Origin: an uncultured Fusicatenibacter sp.
GTDB lineage: Bacteria > Bacillota > Clostridia > Lachnospirales > Lachnospiraceae
Length of the DNA stretch: 55,911 bases
Direction of reading: 5' to 3'
Assembly (NCBI GenBank): GCA_902493585.1
Contig: CABUPZ010000011.1
Span: 1-55,911 of the forward strand
The notes below the pieces were generated by a model. That model searched no databases. It was not told the DNA's origin and saw only the letters and a list, made by a program, of their open reading frames with translations. A program made the position numbers and the translations under genes. Positions 27,647 through 34,829 of this stretch are shown one piece after another (within the stretch, counting starts at the first letter, position 1; each line of letters begins with the position of its first letter).

Positions 27647-27797
27647 TGTACTTGTTCTCCTTTTTTGATTCATGACTTTCTGAATTTTACAAAGTAGTTT
27701 TATTGTAACATGGAAGAAAAGAAATGTCACTTGCTTTCCGGAATCCTGACGGTAGGATCTCATTAGCAAATAGAAAACAAAAAAATAAAAAAAATTC

Positions 27798-27826
27798 TTG
27801 ACAATTTAGAAACAATACTGTACAAT
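27798..27826 (+). promoter_or_regulatory. Promoter of tRNA-Arg
   Basis: Perfect TTGACA, 17 bases, then TACAAT; ends 31 bases before the tRNA. Confidence 0.85.
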
Positions 27827-27856
27827 ATCTACTGTTGACAAGTTCAATGAAGATAT

Positions 27857-27930
27857 GTGCGTTTAGCTCAGCTGGATAGAGCGTTTGGCTACGGACCAAA
27901 AGGTCGGGAGTTCGAATCTTCTAACGCACG
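27857..27930 (+). tRNA. tRNA-Arg (anticodon ACG)
   Basis: Acceptor arms GTGCGTT / AACGCAC, D arm TAGCTCAGCTGGATAGAGC, anticodon stem TTTGG / CCAAA with loop CTACGGA (ACG at 27891-27893), T loop GAGTTCGAATCTT. CCA is not encoded. Confidence 0.95.
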
Positions 27931-27954
27931 GATGAAAGTCCCGGAAGGGCAGAG

Positions 27955-27985
27955 AAAAGCATTCCTCAGGTTGGAATGCTTTTTC
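27955..27985 (+). terminator. Terminator of tRNA-Arg
   Basis: Stem AAAAGCATTCC / GGAATGCTTTTT with a seven-base loop ending in a T-run, 25 bases after the tRNA. Confidence 0.88.
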
Positions 27986-27989
27986 TTTG

Positions 27990-28228
27990 TTTGTGAAAAC
28001 TCAGTACATCATTTAATTGACAAATATTTGATATCGGACAAAAAGAGGTATCATGATACAGAGAAATCTGTAGTTCTGTATCAGAAGAAAGTCAGGAGAT
28101 TGAAAAAAATAAGAGTCATCGGAGGACTGATCACCGCAGTGATTTGGCCGGATCAAAGATCTGACCTCAGTCTGAGGAAGATGTCGGGTGCGCCCGGTTA
28201 TTGTAAAAGATAACCGGGCGCCCGCTGA
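27990..28228. other. Gene-free stretch with nested palindromes
   Basis: No supportable gene. It contains GTATCATGATAC (28048-28059), the pair TGATACAGA / TCTGTATCA (28054-28083), and a perfect 12-bp hairpin GCGCCCGGTTAT / ATAACCGGGCGC (28190-28221) without a T-run. It leads into the MATE relic and may be the decayed upstream part of that locus. Confidence 0.5.
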
Positions 28229-28588
28229 AACTGTTCTTTCTGGCTCCGCTGCTTTCTGGAATATCTGTTCCTTGGCGTTCTCGGATGGAACGTCCGGGCG
28301 GCGGCGCTTGCCAACTGTACGGGTATGTTTGTCTGTGCGTTGATCGCGCTGTACCCGTTCTTTCGGGGGAAAACATTACTGCGTTTTTGCAGGCCGCGGT
28401 TCAGTTTCCGCATGATCCGACAGATTGTTGCCTGCGGAAGTCCGAACTTTCTGAATGACATTGCAGGACGTATCACGTCGATCCTGATGCATGCGATCCT
28501 GGTGCGGATGGGCGGAGAGACGGCTGTTTTCGTTTCCTGTCAGGTATTGTTTCTCAGGCGAAAATATTATATACTAGAGCGTGTTTGA
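28229..28588 (+). pseudogene. Relic of a MATE-family efflux transporter
   Basis: The frame gives FLEYLFLGVLGWNVRAAALA, NCTGMFVCALIALYPFF, then SFRMIRQIVACGSPNFLNDI and AGRITSILMHAILVRMGGET. These are recognisable as the middle of a MATE multidrug/Na+ antiporter (normally about 450 residues). Upstream the frame is stopped at 28226. Downstream the homology ends near 28530, and the frame closes inside the inserted MITE-like element. Fewer than 120 residues remain, so it is non-functional. Confidence 0.7.
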
Positions 28589-28737
28589 AAATTCATTCCT
28601 GCAATCTGCACGCCCCACTTTGCGGTAAATTTGCCCAAAAATCAGTCAGCGTAGCCCGCTACGCCTCCTGATTTCGGAACAAATTTTCCACAAACTGTGA
28701 CGCACATCTCGCAGAAAGCAGTTTTCAAACATGCTCT
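28576..28737. mobile_element. MITE-like palindromic element, 162 bp
   Basis: Terminal inverted repeats AGAGCGTGTTTGAAAA and TTTTCAAACATGCTCT match at 15 of 16 positions. The whole element folds on itself, with inner arms AAATCAG / CTGATTT and GCGTAG / CTACGC near 28635-28675. There is no open frame of its own. A second, decayed and inverted end sits at 34487-34526. It interrupts or abuts the MATE relic. Confidence 0.75.
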
Positions 28738-28747
28738 GGGAACATAA

Positions 28748-28764
28748 GTTCCGTTTTACGGAAC
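28748..28764 (+). other. Short hairpin in the pcrA leader
   Basis: Perfect GTTCCGT / ACGGAAC around TTT, 34 bases upstream of the pcrA start. Role unknown. Confidence 0.4.
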
Positions 28765-28798
28765 AGTTACAGAAACTTAGATCAGACAGGAGATTATT

Positions 28799-31021
28799 AT
28801 GAATATTTCAGAGGGAATGAATCCAAGACAGATGGAGGCAGTGGAATATACCGAGGGACCGCTGCTGATTCTGGCAGGCGCCGGTTCCGGAAAGACCAGG
28901 GTACTGACACACAGGATTGCATATTTAATAGAAGAAAAACAGGTACCGCCCTATCAGATCATGGCGATCACCTTTACCAACAAAGCAGCGCAGGAAATGC
29001 GGGAGAGGGTCGACCGGATCGTTTCCTTCGGTGCGGAGCAGGTCTGGGTCAGCACCTTCCACTCCAGTTGTGTGCGGATCCTACGCAGGTATGCCGATCG
29101 TATCGGATATGGCAACAATTTCACCATTTATGATACGGAGGATTCCAAGACCCTGATGAAGGCGATCATCAAGAAGCTGAATCTGGACACAAAGATGTTC
29201 AAGGACCGTTCGCTGCTGTCTGCAATCTCTGCGGCGAAAAATGAGATGATCTCTCCGGAGCAGTACCGGAAGGATGCCGGGATTGACTGGAAACTGAGAA
29301 AAATCGCGGATGTCTACGATGAATATCAGGAACAGCTTCGTTCCAACAATGCCATGGATTTTGACGATCTGTTGGTCAATGCGGTGGAACTGTTTACCAA
29401 ATGCCCGGAGGTTCTGGAATCTTACCAGGAACGTCTGCGTTATCTGATGGTGGACGAGTATCAGGATACGAATACGGTGCAGTTCCGTTTTATCAGTCTG
29501 CTGGCGCAGAAGTACAGGAATCTTTGCGTGGTCGGCGACGATGATCAGTCGATTTACAAATTCCGCGGCGCGAACATTGAGAATATTTTGAGCTTTGAGA
29601 AAATCTTCCCGGATGCGAAAGTGGTCAAACTGGAACAGAATTATCGTTCTACCGGAAATATTCTGTCGGCGGCCAATGAAGTGATCGCCAACAATAAGGG
29701 GCGGAAAGAGAAAAAGCTGTGGACGGAAAACGGGGACGGGCCTTTAGTGAATTACCGCCAGTTCCTGACCGGTTTTGAGGAAGCCGAGTATATCGCGGGA
29801 GAAATTTCCAGAAAAGTCCGGACGGAACACAGCCGCTATCGTGATTTCGCGGTGCTGTACCGCACCAATGCCCAGTCCCGACTGTTTGAGGAAAAATTCC
29901 TGATGGCGAATATTCCCTATAAGATTGTTGGCGGAATCAATTTCTATGCCCGAAAAGAGATCAAGGATCTGCTCAGTTATCTGAAGGTGCTGGATAATGC
30001 GGAGGACGATCTGGCGGTACAGCGGATCATCAATATTCCTAAAAGAGGAATCGGAGCCGCGAGTATGGGGAAAGCGCAGGAATGGGCGGATTTCCATGGC
30101 ATCAGTTTCTTTGACGCGCTGCTTGAGGCAGAGATGATCCCGACGATGGGAAGAGCAGCCGCCAAGATCCGTTCGTTTACCTCCCTGATCGAGGTGATGC
30201 GGGCAAAGGCGGAATACCTGTCTGTCAAAGAGATTCTTGAGCTTGTGATCGAGGAGACCGGTTATGTGGCGGAACTGCAGGCGGAAGATACGGAGGAAGC
30301 TCAGGCAAGGATTGAAAATATTGACGAACTGATCTCAAAGATCGTCACCTACCAGGACGAGACGGACAATCCGACGCTGGGAGGATTTCTTCAGGATGTA
30401 GCGCTTGTCTCCGATATTGATTCTGTGGATGAGGATAGTGATTACGTGCTGCTGATGACACTGCACAGCGCCAAAGGGCTGGAATTCCCTCATGTATTTC
30501 TTGCTGGAATGGAAGATGGAATTTTCCCAAGTTACCTGACGATCACCAGCGACGATCCCGGCGATCTGGAGGAAGAGCGGCGGCTCTGTTATGTGGGGAT
30601 CACCCGGGCGATGAAGGAACTGACCATGACCAGTGCGAAACAGCGGATGATCCGTGGGGAGACCCAGTACAACAAAACCTCCCGCTTTGTCCGGGAGATC
30701 CCGAGAGAGCTGGTGGATATGGGACGTACGTTTGAGGAAGTGAAGCAGAAGCCGCAGGTGGATCCACAGCCGAAGAGCGGACTCTATGGAGCGATGAAAA
30801 GCCTGTATCAGACCAACAGCTTTCAGCCCCGTCAGTTTAAAGTGACAAAGGCGGACCATCTGGACTATGAAGTGGGAGATACCGTACGCCATGTGAAATT
30901 CGGCGTGGGAATCGTCAAAGCCATTGTCGAGGGCGGCAAGGATTTCGAAGTGACGGTAGAGTTTGAGAAAGCAGGGGTTAAGAAGATGTTTGCTTCTTTT
31001 GCCAAGCTGAAAAAAATATAA
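28799..31021 (+). CDS. pcrA: ATP-dependent DNA helicase PcrA (UvrD/Rep superfamily 1A)
   Basis: 3'-5' DNA helicase of repair and plasmid replication, 740 residues. The visible SF1 motifs are: Q region MNPRQMEAVEYTEGPLLILA, Walker A GAGSGKT, Ia AITFTNKAAQEMRERV, II VDEYQDTN, III VVGDDDQSIYKFRGA, IV LEQNYRST, V LMTLHSAKGLEFPHVF and VI EERRLCYVGITRA. The C-terminal tudor-like RNA-polymerase-interaction module is present (GDTVRHVKFGVGIVKAI). ATG 28799 follows AGGAG. It is a single-gene unit with its own terminator. Confidence 0.96.
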   Translation: MNISEGMNPRQMEAVEYTEGPLLILAGAGSGKTRVLTHRIAYLIEEKQVPPYQIMAITFTNKAAQEMRERVDRIVSFGAEQVWVSTFHSSCVRILRRYADRIGYGNNFTIYDTEDSKTLMKAIIKKLNLDTKMFKDRSLLSAISAAKNEMISPEQYRKDAGIDWKLRKIADVYDEYQEQLRSNNAMDFDDLLVNAVELFTKCPEVLESYQERLRYLMVDEYQDTNTVQFRFISLLAQKYRNLCVVGDDDQSIYKFRGANIENILSFEKIFPDAKVVKLEQNYRSTGNILSAANEVIANNKGRKEKKLWTENGDGPLVNYRQFLTGFEEAEYIAGEISRKVRTEHSRYRDFAVLYRTNAQSRLFEEKFLMANIPYKIVGGINFYARKEIKDLLSYLKVLDNAEDDLAVQRIINIPKRGIGAASMGKAQEWADFHGISFFDALLEAEMIPTMGRAAAKIRSFTSLIEVMRAKAEYLSVKEILELVIEETGYVAELQAEDTEEAQARIENIDELISKIVTYQDETDNPTLGGFLQDVALVSDIDSVDEDSDYVLLMTLHSAKGLEFPHVFLAGMEDGIFPSYLTITSDDPGDLEEERRLCYVGITRAMKELTMTSAKQRMIRGETQYNKTSRFVREIPRELVDMGRTFEEVKQKPQVDPQPKSGLYGAMKSLYQTNSFQPRQFKVTKADHLDYEVGDTVRHVKFGVGIVKAIVEGGKDFEVTVEFEKAGVKKMFASFAKLKKI

Positions 31022-31043
31022 AACAATTGCAAAACGTTTGGAG

Positions 31044-31090
31044 AGACTGTCTCAAAAGGCATTAGCAAGTGGCTTTTGGGCAGTCTTTTT
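31044..31090 (+). terminator. Terminator of pcrA
   Basis: Stem AGACTGTCTCAAAAG / CTTTTGGGCAGTCT with G-T pairs, then five T. Confidence 0.85.
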
Positions 31091-31109
31091 ATGTTTCTGA
31101 AGGAAACAG

Positions 31110-31137
31110 GTAACCGTTTACCCGGCGGAAGGGTTAC
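31110..31137. repeat. Degenerate copy of the dispersed palindrome
   Basis: GTAACCGTT and AAGGGTTAC (one mismatch) around a ten-base centre. It lies 100 bases ahead of a perfect copy of the same family. Confidence 0.55.
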
Positions 31138-31237
31138 GGAAATTAAAGAAAACATAAGATTTTCCCATGATTTTCCTAAGATTTTTCCAACGGGATTCTC
31201 AAGAGATTTGTTGTAGGATAGTTTCAGAAAAGGAAGC

Positions 31238-31265
31238 GTAACCGTTCAGCTGGCTGAACGGTTAC
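31238..31265. repeat. Perfect dispersed palindrome ahead of the ABC exporter operon
   Basis: Identical over 28 bases to the copy between atpG and atpD: arms GTAACCGTTCAGC and reverse complement, centre TG. It ends a few bases before the Shine-Dalgarno of the gene at 31294. Confidence 0.9.
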
Positions 31266-31293
31266 AGGAAAGCGAAGGAGAAGGAGGAAGAGA

Positions 31294-31905
31294 ATGAAAA
31301 AATTTTTCAAACACGCGAATCGCGGAGTGATACTGGCCATTGTGGCGGTGCTGTGCGTTGCCGTCTATGTGCTGGTGGACAATGCACGCTTTAAAGAGGC
31401 GAAGCCGGAAATCGAGCAGGCGGTTCAGCAGTACATGGAAGAGGTAAAGAACGTCAATCTGGCGGCTCCACAGGAAAGGATCGCCAAGACCCAGGAGCTT
31501 CTGGAAAAATACTGGACGGAGTCTCAGGACAATGGTTATTACTACGGATATACGAAGGAAGATGTCCAGAATTATCTGTCTTATCGGGAAAGGTATGTGG
31601 CCAATGATCCGGAGGTTGTGGATTACACGGAGGTCCTGAAAGACATTTCCATCAGCCAGAACGGGCCAAAAGGTGCGAAGGTCACGGCAGGGTATTCCGT
31701 CAGTCTGGAAATGAACAGGGAAGATCTCCGGTATCCGGTCTATGGACTGTCCGGGGAGGACGGCAGCTTTGTTTCTTCTCAGCCATCCGGAAACGGTACG
31801 AATGTGGTGCAGAATTTCGACTATACAGTGGAAATCTCCATGTATCAGGACGGCGGACAGTGGAAAATCGGCAATATGATCGCATATATGGCGGAGAACG
31901 CATAA
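31294..31905 (+). CDS. Membrane-anchored protein of unknown function, first gene of an ABC-2 operon
   Basis: Not recognised as a named family. The 203 residues have a short cytoplasmic start, one membrane helix (GVILAIVAVLCVAVYVLV) and an extracytoplasmic domain with a helical first half (EIEQAVQQYMEEVKNVN). The second half looks beta-rich, ending VEISMYQDGGQWKIGNMIAY, a layout reminiscent of NTF2-like or accessory sensor domains. The ATPase gene starts 12 bases after its stop, so it probably works with the ABC-2 transporter. Start ATG has a GGAGGAAGAG site. Confidence 0.75.
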   Translation: MKKFFKHANRGVILAIVAVLCVAVYVLVDNARFKEAKPEIEQAVQQYMEEVKNVNLAAPQERIAKTQELLEKYWTESQDNGYYYGYTKEDVQNYLSYRERYVANDPEVVDYTEVLKDISISQNGPKGAKVTAGYSVSLEMNREDLRYPVYGLSGEDGSFVSSQPSGNGTNVVQNFDYTVEISMYQDGGQWKIGNMIAYMAENA

Positions 31906-31916
31906 AGGAGACGAAG

Positions 31917-32915
31917 ATGGGAACGGAGACAAAGACGGAAGGAAAGAAAATTATGGCAACAAACGAAGAGCAGAAAGCTGTCATTGAGATTCGGCATGTC
32001 AGCAAATATTTTGGAAAGCGAAAGGTCGTCAATGACCTTTCCATGACGACCTATGCAGGGGAAGTATTCGGATTTCTCGGACCAAACGGTGCAGGAAAGA
32101 CGACGACGATCAAAATGCTGGTGGGGCTGATCGGGATCGACGAGGGAAGCATCGCCGTCTGCGGCCGGGATGTGACCAGGCAGTTTGAAAAAGCGATGGC
32201 AAACATCGGGGCGATCGTGGAAAATCCTGAGATGTACAAATATATGACCGGGATGCAGAATCTGATGCAGTATGCCCGGATGAGAAAGGGTGTGACGGAA
32301 AAAAGGATCCGGGAGGTGGTTGAGCTGGTAGGGCTCTCCAACCGGATCCATGAGAAAGTAGGAAAGTATTCCCTTGGCATGCGGCAGAGGCTTGGCGTCG
32401 CCCAGGCGCTGCTCCATCATCCGAAAGTGCTGATCCTTGACGAACCCACCAACGGACTGGACCCGGCGGGGATCCGAAATCTGAGGGATATCCTGAAAAA
32501 CCTGGCGCATCAGGAAGGAATCTGTGTACTGGTATCCAGCCACCTGATGAGCGAGATGCAGCTGATGTGTGACCGGGTGGGGATCCTGGTCAACGGTACA
32601 CTGATCCAGGTGACTTCAGTGGAAGAAATGGTGGAGAACATGCAGCAGAAAGCTCCGCGGTACCGTTATTATGTGGAGGATGCCGCCAGGGTGGCAGCGC
32701 TTCTGGAACAGGAGCCGCAGTGCAGTGTGGAATACGGCGATCCGGAACATCTGGAAGTGAAGCTCCAGGGGGAAGATCCCAAGAGACATCTGGGAGCGAT
32801 CAACCGGAAGATCATGGAGACGGGAATTGCGGTGTATACGGTTTCTCCGGTGGAGACACAGCGGCTGGAGGATGCATTCATTGAACTGACAAAGGGGGAA
32901 ACACAAATTGTTTAA
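31917..32915 (+). CDS. ABC transporter ATPase, bacitracin/lantibiotic-export (BcrA/CcmA) type
   Basis: Drives the ABC-2 permease encoded next. The 332 residues have Walker A GPNGAGKTTTIKML, signature YSLGMRQRLGVAQALL and Walker B LILDEPTNGLDP. A C-terminal domain resembles DUF4162, typical of drug, lantibiotic or bacteriocin export ATPases. ATG 31917 is six bases after AAAGGAG; an upstream in-frame ATG lies inside the previous gene. It overlaps the permease start by eight bases. Confidence 0.92.
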   Translation: MGTETKTEGKKIMATNEEQKAVIEIRHVSKYFGKRKVVNDLSMTTYAGEVFGFLGPNGAGKTTTIKMLVGLIGIDEGSIAVCGRDVTRQFEKAMANIGAIVENPEMYKYMTGMQNLMQYARMRKGVTEKRIREVVELVGLSNRIHEKVGKYSLGMRQRLGVAQALLHHPKVLILDEPTNGLDPAGIRNLRDILKNLAHQEGICVLVSSHLMSEMQLMCDRVGILVNGTLIQVTSVEEMVENMQQKAPRYRYYVEDAARVAALLEQEPQCSVEYGDPEHLEVKLQGEDPKRHLGAINRKIMETGIAVYTVSPVETQRLEDAFIELTKGETQIV

Positions 32916-34287
32916 GCTGATACAGAACGAATTGATCAAAATTTTCAGCAAGGTGAGCACATACATCATGCTTGGAATCCTTCTGGTACTTATCGTGGGA
33001 GTGTCTGCGCTGATGAAAATATCCGGAAGCTACAGTTACAGCGGTTATACCTATACGGAGCAGGATCTGCGGTCCGAACTTGAATATCTGAACAGTAGCA
33101 AACCGGAGGGTTATGAGGTTCAGGCAGCGGAATACGAATATATGCTGCAGAGCGGAAAAGAGTGGAACATTGATTCCTGGGAATACGAAGCTTTGGATGA
33201 GGCATACTACAGTTTTCAGACTCCGCTGATCTACCAGAAAGATGCGCTTACGGCGGAGGAGACCGCAGAATATCAGAAAAATTTTGATGACATCATCCAG
33301 ACGATCGAGGCGGAGGACTGGACGGCTTACGCCAATCTGCGTCTGGAACAGATGGAAGCCGAAACGGAAGAAGCGCCGGTCAAAGAAGCGAGAGGATACT
33401 GGTATCGTTTTATGCTGGATCAGCAGATCGAGCCGGATACCGGCGACTGGAGAGAAGATGCTGCGAAAGAGACGGGAAGCGCTCTTCTGGAAGTGGCGCA
33501 GTTGGAGCAGCAGAAGGCACAGGGCATGTATGTTTCCGATACAAGTTATGAAGAAGCACAGAATCAGGCGGCAATCTGTGAGTACCGTCTGGCACACGGA
33601 ATCGAATCCTATATCGATGAGAATGGAAGCACGGAGAGCGCATACTGGAGCGCGTTTCTGGAGGGGACGATGATGGTCACCATTGTCAGTGTCATCATGA
33701 TCGTACTCGCGGGCGGATGTGTCGCCAATGAATTTGCCAACGGAACTATCAAATTTCTGCTGGTCAATCCCGTTACCCGGAGGAAAATCATTATCAGCAA
33801 ATATCTTACGATGCTGATCCTGTCCTTTTTCCTGATCCTTGGTGTTTATGCGGTGACAGCCCTGATCAACATTCCGTTTTTCGGAGCGGATTTTTCCGTA
33901 CCGTATCTGACCGCGGCACAGGGTGAGGTGACTGTCGGAAGCGCATTTCTGTACGCGCTGAAAAGTTACCTGCTGGAAGGCGTCAGCCTGGTTGCGATGA
34001 CGACGATGGCGTTTATGATTTCTTCCATGATGCGCAGTTCTGCGCTGGCGATCGGAATCGGCGTAACGGCGCTGATGGGCGGAAGCATTGTCGTAGCATT
34101 TCTGGCACAGCTGGGATGTGACTGGGGAAGATACCTGATCTTTGCCAATATGAATCTGTCCCAGGCGGCTTCCGGAAATACGGTATTCCCAAATCAGACC
34201 CTTGGATTTTCCATCGGCGTTCTGGCGGTGCATATGATCCTCTTTTTGATCACCGCATATGACGGATTTACGCGGAGGGAAGTGTAA
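32908..34287 (+). CDS. ABC-2 type permease, TTG start
   Basis: Membrane partner of the preceding ATPase, 459 residues. A first membrane helix (YIMLGILLVLIVGVSALM) is followed by a long extracytoplasmic region of about 200 residues. Five more helices follow from MMVTIVSVIMIVLAGGCVA onward, including the ABC-2 pattern EFANGTIKFLLVNPVTRRKI. TTG 32908 follows GGGGGAA. The substrate is unknown; there are no precursor peptide or immunity genes nearby. The first gene of the operon could be a sensor or resistance partner. Confidence 0.88.
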   Translation: MFKLIQNELIKIFSKVSTYIMLGILLVLIVGVSALMKISGSYSYSGYTYTEQDLRSELEYLNSSKPEGYEVQAAEYEYMLQSGKEWNIDSWEYEALDEAYYSFQTPLIYQKDALTAEETAEYQKNFDDIIQTIEAEDWTAYANLRLEQMEAETEEAPVKEARGYWYRFMLDQQIEPDTGDWREDAAKETGSALLEVAQLEQQKAQGMYVSDTSYEEAQNQAAICEYRLAHGIESYIDENGSTESAYWSAFLEGTMMVTIVSVIMIVLAGGCVANEFANGTIKFLLVNPVTRRKIIISKYLTMLILSFFLILGVYAVTALINIPFFGADFSVPYLTAAQGEVTVGSAFLYALKSYLLEGVSLVAMTTMAFMISSMMRSSALAIGIGVTALMGGSIVVAFLAQLGCDWGRYLIFANMNLSQAASGNTVFPNQTLGFSIGVLAVHMILFLITAYDGFTRREV

Positions 34288-34305
34288 TATTTCATTTTTG
34301 GCAAA

Positions 34306-34379
34306 GCGGACGAAAGCAGTCAGGCGCAGGTGGTATGCCCGCCGTCCACGCATACCACCTGCGCGTGACTGCTTTCTGG
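34306..34379. repeat. Hairpin repeat with constant ends (copy 1)
   Basis: Begins GCGGACGAAAGC and ends GCTTTCTGG. The stem pairs 34313-34338 with 34350-34375 (26 bp, one mismatch) and contains CAGGTGGTATGC. Related copies are at 45480, 46681 and, truncated, 53371. It follows the ABC permease; there is no T-run. Confidence 0.8.
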
Positions 34380-34486
34380 TGTTTGTGAACGGATGGGATT
34401 TGGCTGAATGGTTGCGATTGAAGAAAGCTTTCTTTTCTGATAAAATGAAATTTACACAGTTGGTAAGGTGTTTCAAGCGATAAAAC

Positions 34487-34526
34487 GGGCGTGCAGATTG
34501 CAGGAATGAATTATCAAACACGCTCT
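34487..34526. mobile_element. Decayed end of the MITE-like element (inverted copy)
   Basis: Reads GGGCGTGCAGATTGCAGGAA then TGAATTATCAAACACGCTCT, the reverse complement of the left end of the element at 28576 with few changes. More weakly similar sequence (CTGATAAAATGAAATTTAC) precedes it from about 34438. It directly precedes a 5'-truncated acetyltransferase gene, so the insertion probably removed that gene's start. Confidence 0.65.
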
Positions 34527-34539
34527 GGAGAGGGAGGGC

Positions 34540-34812
34540 ATGCCGTTCTGGAGCGAGGCCGGGGTCGGAAAGATGGTCTGTGAGATTGCGCGGATTGTTA
34601 TTTCTCCGGAGTATCAGGGAAGAGGGCTTGCGAAAACACTGGTAACTTCTCTGGAAGAGGTTTTGAAAGAAAGAGGATGCGGTGCGGCAAGACTGCTGGT
34701 TGCGGCGAAAAATGTGCCGGCGTACCGTACTTATCTGCACTGTGGATTTCAGACTGCAGGAGAATGCGATATGTATGGCGATCATTATTATGCGTGTGAA
34801 AAAGTATTGTAA
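34540..34812 (+). pseudogene. 5'-truncated GNAT-family N-acetyltransferase
   Basis: Ninety residues holding the acetyl-CoA-binding core: IARIVISPEYQGRGLAKTLV with the QGRGLA motif, then AAKNVPAYRTYLHCGF. GNAT proteins are usually 140-180 residues; the first strands and helices are missing. An ATG with a good GGAGAGGGAGGG site follows the MITE remnant, so a short product could still be made, but catalytic competence is doubtful. Confidence 0.65.
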
Positions 34813-34829
34813 ACGGAAGGAAATGTTTC

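Noticed and set aside
27857..28213. Open frame starting inside tRNA-Arg
   Set aside because: It reads through the tRNA and its terminator; no site or homology recognised.
28190..28221. Perfect 12-bp hairpin considered as a terminator
   Set aside because: No T-run on either strand and no gene directly before it; recorded only as a palindrome.
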